Assembly: GCF_001571225.1 (NCBI RefSeq)
Contig: NZ_BCTJ01000009.1
Span: forward strand, 62,001-126,000
Source of the DNA: Hydrogenophaga palleronii NBRC 102513
GTDB lineage: Bacteria; Pseudomonadota; Gammaproteobacteria; Burkholderiales; Burkholderiaceae_C
Reading direction: 5' to 3'
Length of the DNA stretch: 64,000 bases
Made by a program: the position numbers and the translations under genes. Within the stretch, counting starts at the first letter, position 1. Every line of letters starts with the position of its first letter. This document shows, piece by piece, positions 63,114 through 64,000 of the stretch. Below the pieces are notes generated by a model. That model was not told the DNA's origin. It searched no databases and saw only the letters and a program-made list of their open reading frames with translations.

Positions 63114-64000
63114 ATGTCCGCACCGACCACATCCATCTGGAGCCCATTGCGCCAACCCGCCTTCCGGGGCCTCTGGATCTGTGGCGCCATCTTCTTCGTC
63201 GGTGCCGGCATGCAGACCATGGCGGCGGCCTGGCTCATGGTTGAGCTCACCGGTTCGTCCTTCCTCGCCGCGCTGGTGCAGACCGCGGTGTTCCTGCCCA
63301 TGTTCCTGCTGGCGCTGCCAGCCGGTGTGCTGGCCGACACCACCGACCGCCGGCGCCTGATCTCCGGCGCGCTGATCGCGCAGGTGGCTGCCAGCGCGCT
63401 GCTCGCGGCGCTGGTGCTGGCCGGCTGGGGTGGTGCGGCCTCGGTGCTGTTCCTGGTGTTCGTCTGTGGCTGCTGCACGGCGGTGCTCACGCCGGCCTGG
63501 AATTCCTCGGTGGTCGACCCGGTGCCACGCGCCGAGTGGCCGCAGGCCATCACCGCCATCGGCATTGCCTACAACGCCGCGCGCGCCATCGGCCCCACGC
63601 TGGCCGGCCTGCTGTTCGCCAGCCTCGGTGCGGGCTGGGTGTTTGCCGTCACGGTGCTGACCACGGTGGTGATGTGGGAGTCGATCCGTCGCTGGCCGCC
63701 GCGCGCGCACCCACCGTCCACCCTGCCGCCCGAGCGGCTGTGGGGCGGTACCTTGAGCGGCCTGCGTTTCGCCTGGCACTCGCGCATCATCCTGGCGCAG
63801 CTGGTGCGGGTGATGGCCTTCAGCGCCGCCGGCTCGGCGCTGTGGGCCTTGTTGCCGGTGATCGCGCAGCGCCAGCTCGGCACCGGCGCCGAAGGCTTCG
63901 GCCTGCTGATGGGTTGCCTGGGCACCGGTGCCGTGGCCTCGGGCCTGGTGATCGGCCGGCTCCGCGCGCGCTTCGCGCTCGACCGCATCGTGGCGGTGAG
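63114..64000 (+). CDS. MFS transporter, exporter type (3' end outside window)
   Basis: The 295 codons present encode at least eight hydrophobic helices. The start resembles EntS/DUF894-type major-facilitator exporters (LRQPAFRGLWICGAIFFVGAGMQTMAAAWLMVELTGS), with the cytoplasmic motif GVLADTTDRRRLI. The substrate is not evident. It is divergent from the NHL-repeat gene across 237 bp that contain a GGATAAT element at 63100-63106 but nothing else recognised. The ATG at 63114 gives the family-typical N terminus. Confidence 0.85.
   Translation, partial: MSAPTTSIWSPLRQPAFRGLWICGAIFFVGAGMQTMAAAWLMVELTGSSFLAALVQTAVFLPMFLLALPAGVLADTTDRRRLISGALIAQVAASALLAALVLAGWGGAASVLFLVFVCGCCTAVLTPAWNSSVVDPVPRAEWPQAITAIGIAYNAARAIGPTLAGLLFASLGAGWVFAVTVLTTVVMWESIRRWPPRAHPPSTLPPERLWGGTLSGLRFAWHSRIILAQLVRVMAFSAAGSALWALLPVIAQRQLGTGAEGFGLLMGCLGTGAVASGLVIGRLRARFALDRIVAV

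Noticed and set aside
62877..63779. Long N-terminal extension of the NHL-repeat protein
   Set aside because: It crosses the divergent promoter region and the MFS gene in antisense; the lipoprotein signal starts at 62876.

Overview
The window looks like chromosome from a high-GC betaproteobacterium of the order Burkholderiales, most likely family Comamonadaceae and Hydrogenophaga-like. The grounds are three Bug/TctC-type periplasmic receptors, the protein families seen (DUF6279, DUF2726, DUF2845, DUF2889), a CheD-containing chemotaxis operon and dense GC-rich coding on both strands. The genus is an inference. No rRNA, tRNA, CRISPR array or plasmid/phage replication gene was found.

Layout. 1-5220 is core: a DUF6279 lipoprotein (cut by the window edge), glmU, a DUF2726 protein, an Lrp/AsnC regulator and glmS, so both ends of UDP-GlcNAc synthesis are present. 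5303-15774 looks like an acquired catabolic block. It is bounded on the left by a decayed IS3-family transposase and on the right by an IS21-type IstA fragment. Inside are a FadR-type regulator and LtnD on the minus strand and, divergently, an HpaI-type aldolase, a Bug receptor, an FAD-linked 2-hydroxyacid dehydrogenase, OtnK, OtnC, OtnI, DenD and a second Bug receptor. This is the D-erythronate/L-threonate route to dihydroxyacetone phosphate plus two enzymes that route does not need.

15803-21527 is an NAD unit: the NrtR regulator facing pncA-pncB-nadE-nadM. 21636-24858 is molybdate uptake (ModE box, modABC, modE). 24872-33293 is mixed: a truncated response regulator, MarR and vanA, an alpha/beta hydrolase, an orphan F0 c-subunit gene paired with a Rossmann protein, an acetyltransferase, a histidine kinase, small exported proteins and a phospholipase-D-type lipoprotein.

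33446-40540 is a D-glucarate/galactarate regulon: garD, a LacI regulator, a Bug receptor, gudD, garL and garR, with matching 14-bp LacI operators in front of the two divergent transcripts and the Bug gene. 40681-46335 holds an acyl-CoA synthetase, a HisC-like aminotransferase, a serine peptidase, a PHB-depolymerase-like esterase and a BON lipoprotein. 46763-50903 is a tightly overlapping operon of a solute-binding lipoprotein, a multi-PAS histidine kinase and a single-domain response regulator.

53129-59130 is a chemotaxis operon in the order cheZ-like, cheY, cheA, cheR, cheD, cheB. It is followed by a NarL-type two-component pair, a DUF2845 protein, an NHL-repeat lipoprotein and an MFS exporter that runs off the window.

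The most unusual signal is a dispersed palindromic element of about 80-100 bp, present in five copies. One is inserted in frame inside garD, one encodes most of the apparent N-terminal extension of CheR, and four follow directly after stop codons, including all three gene junctions cheA/cheR, cheR/cheD and cheD/cheB.
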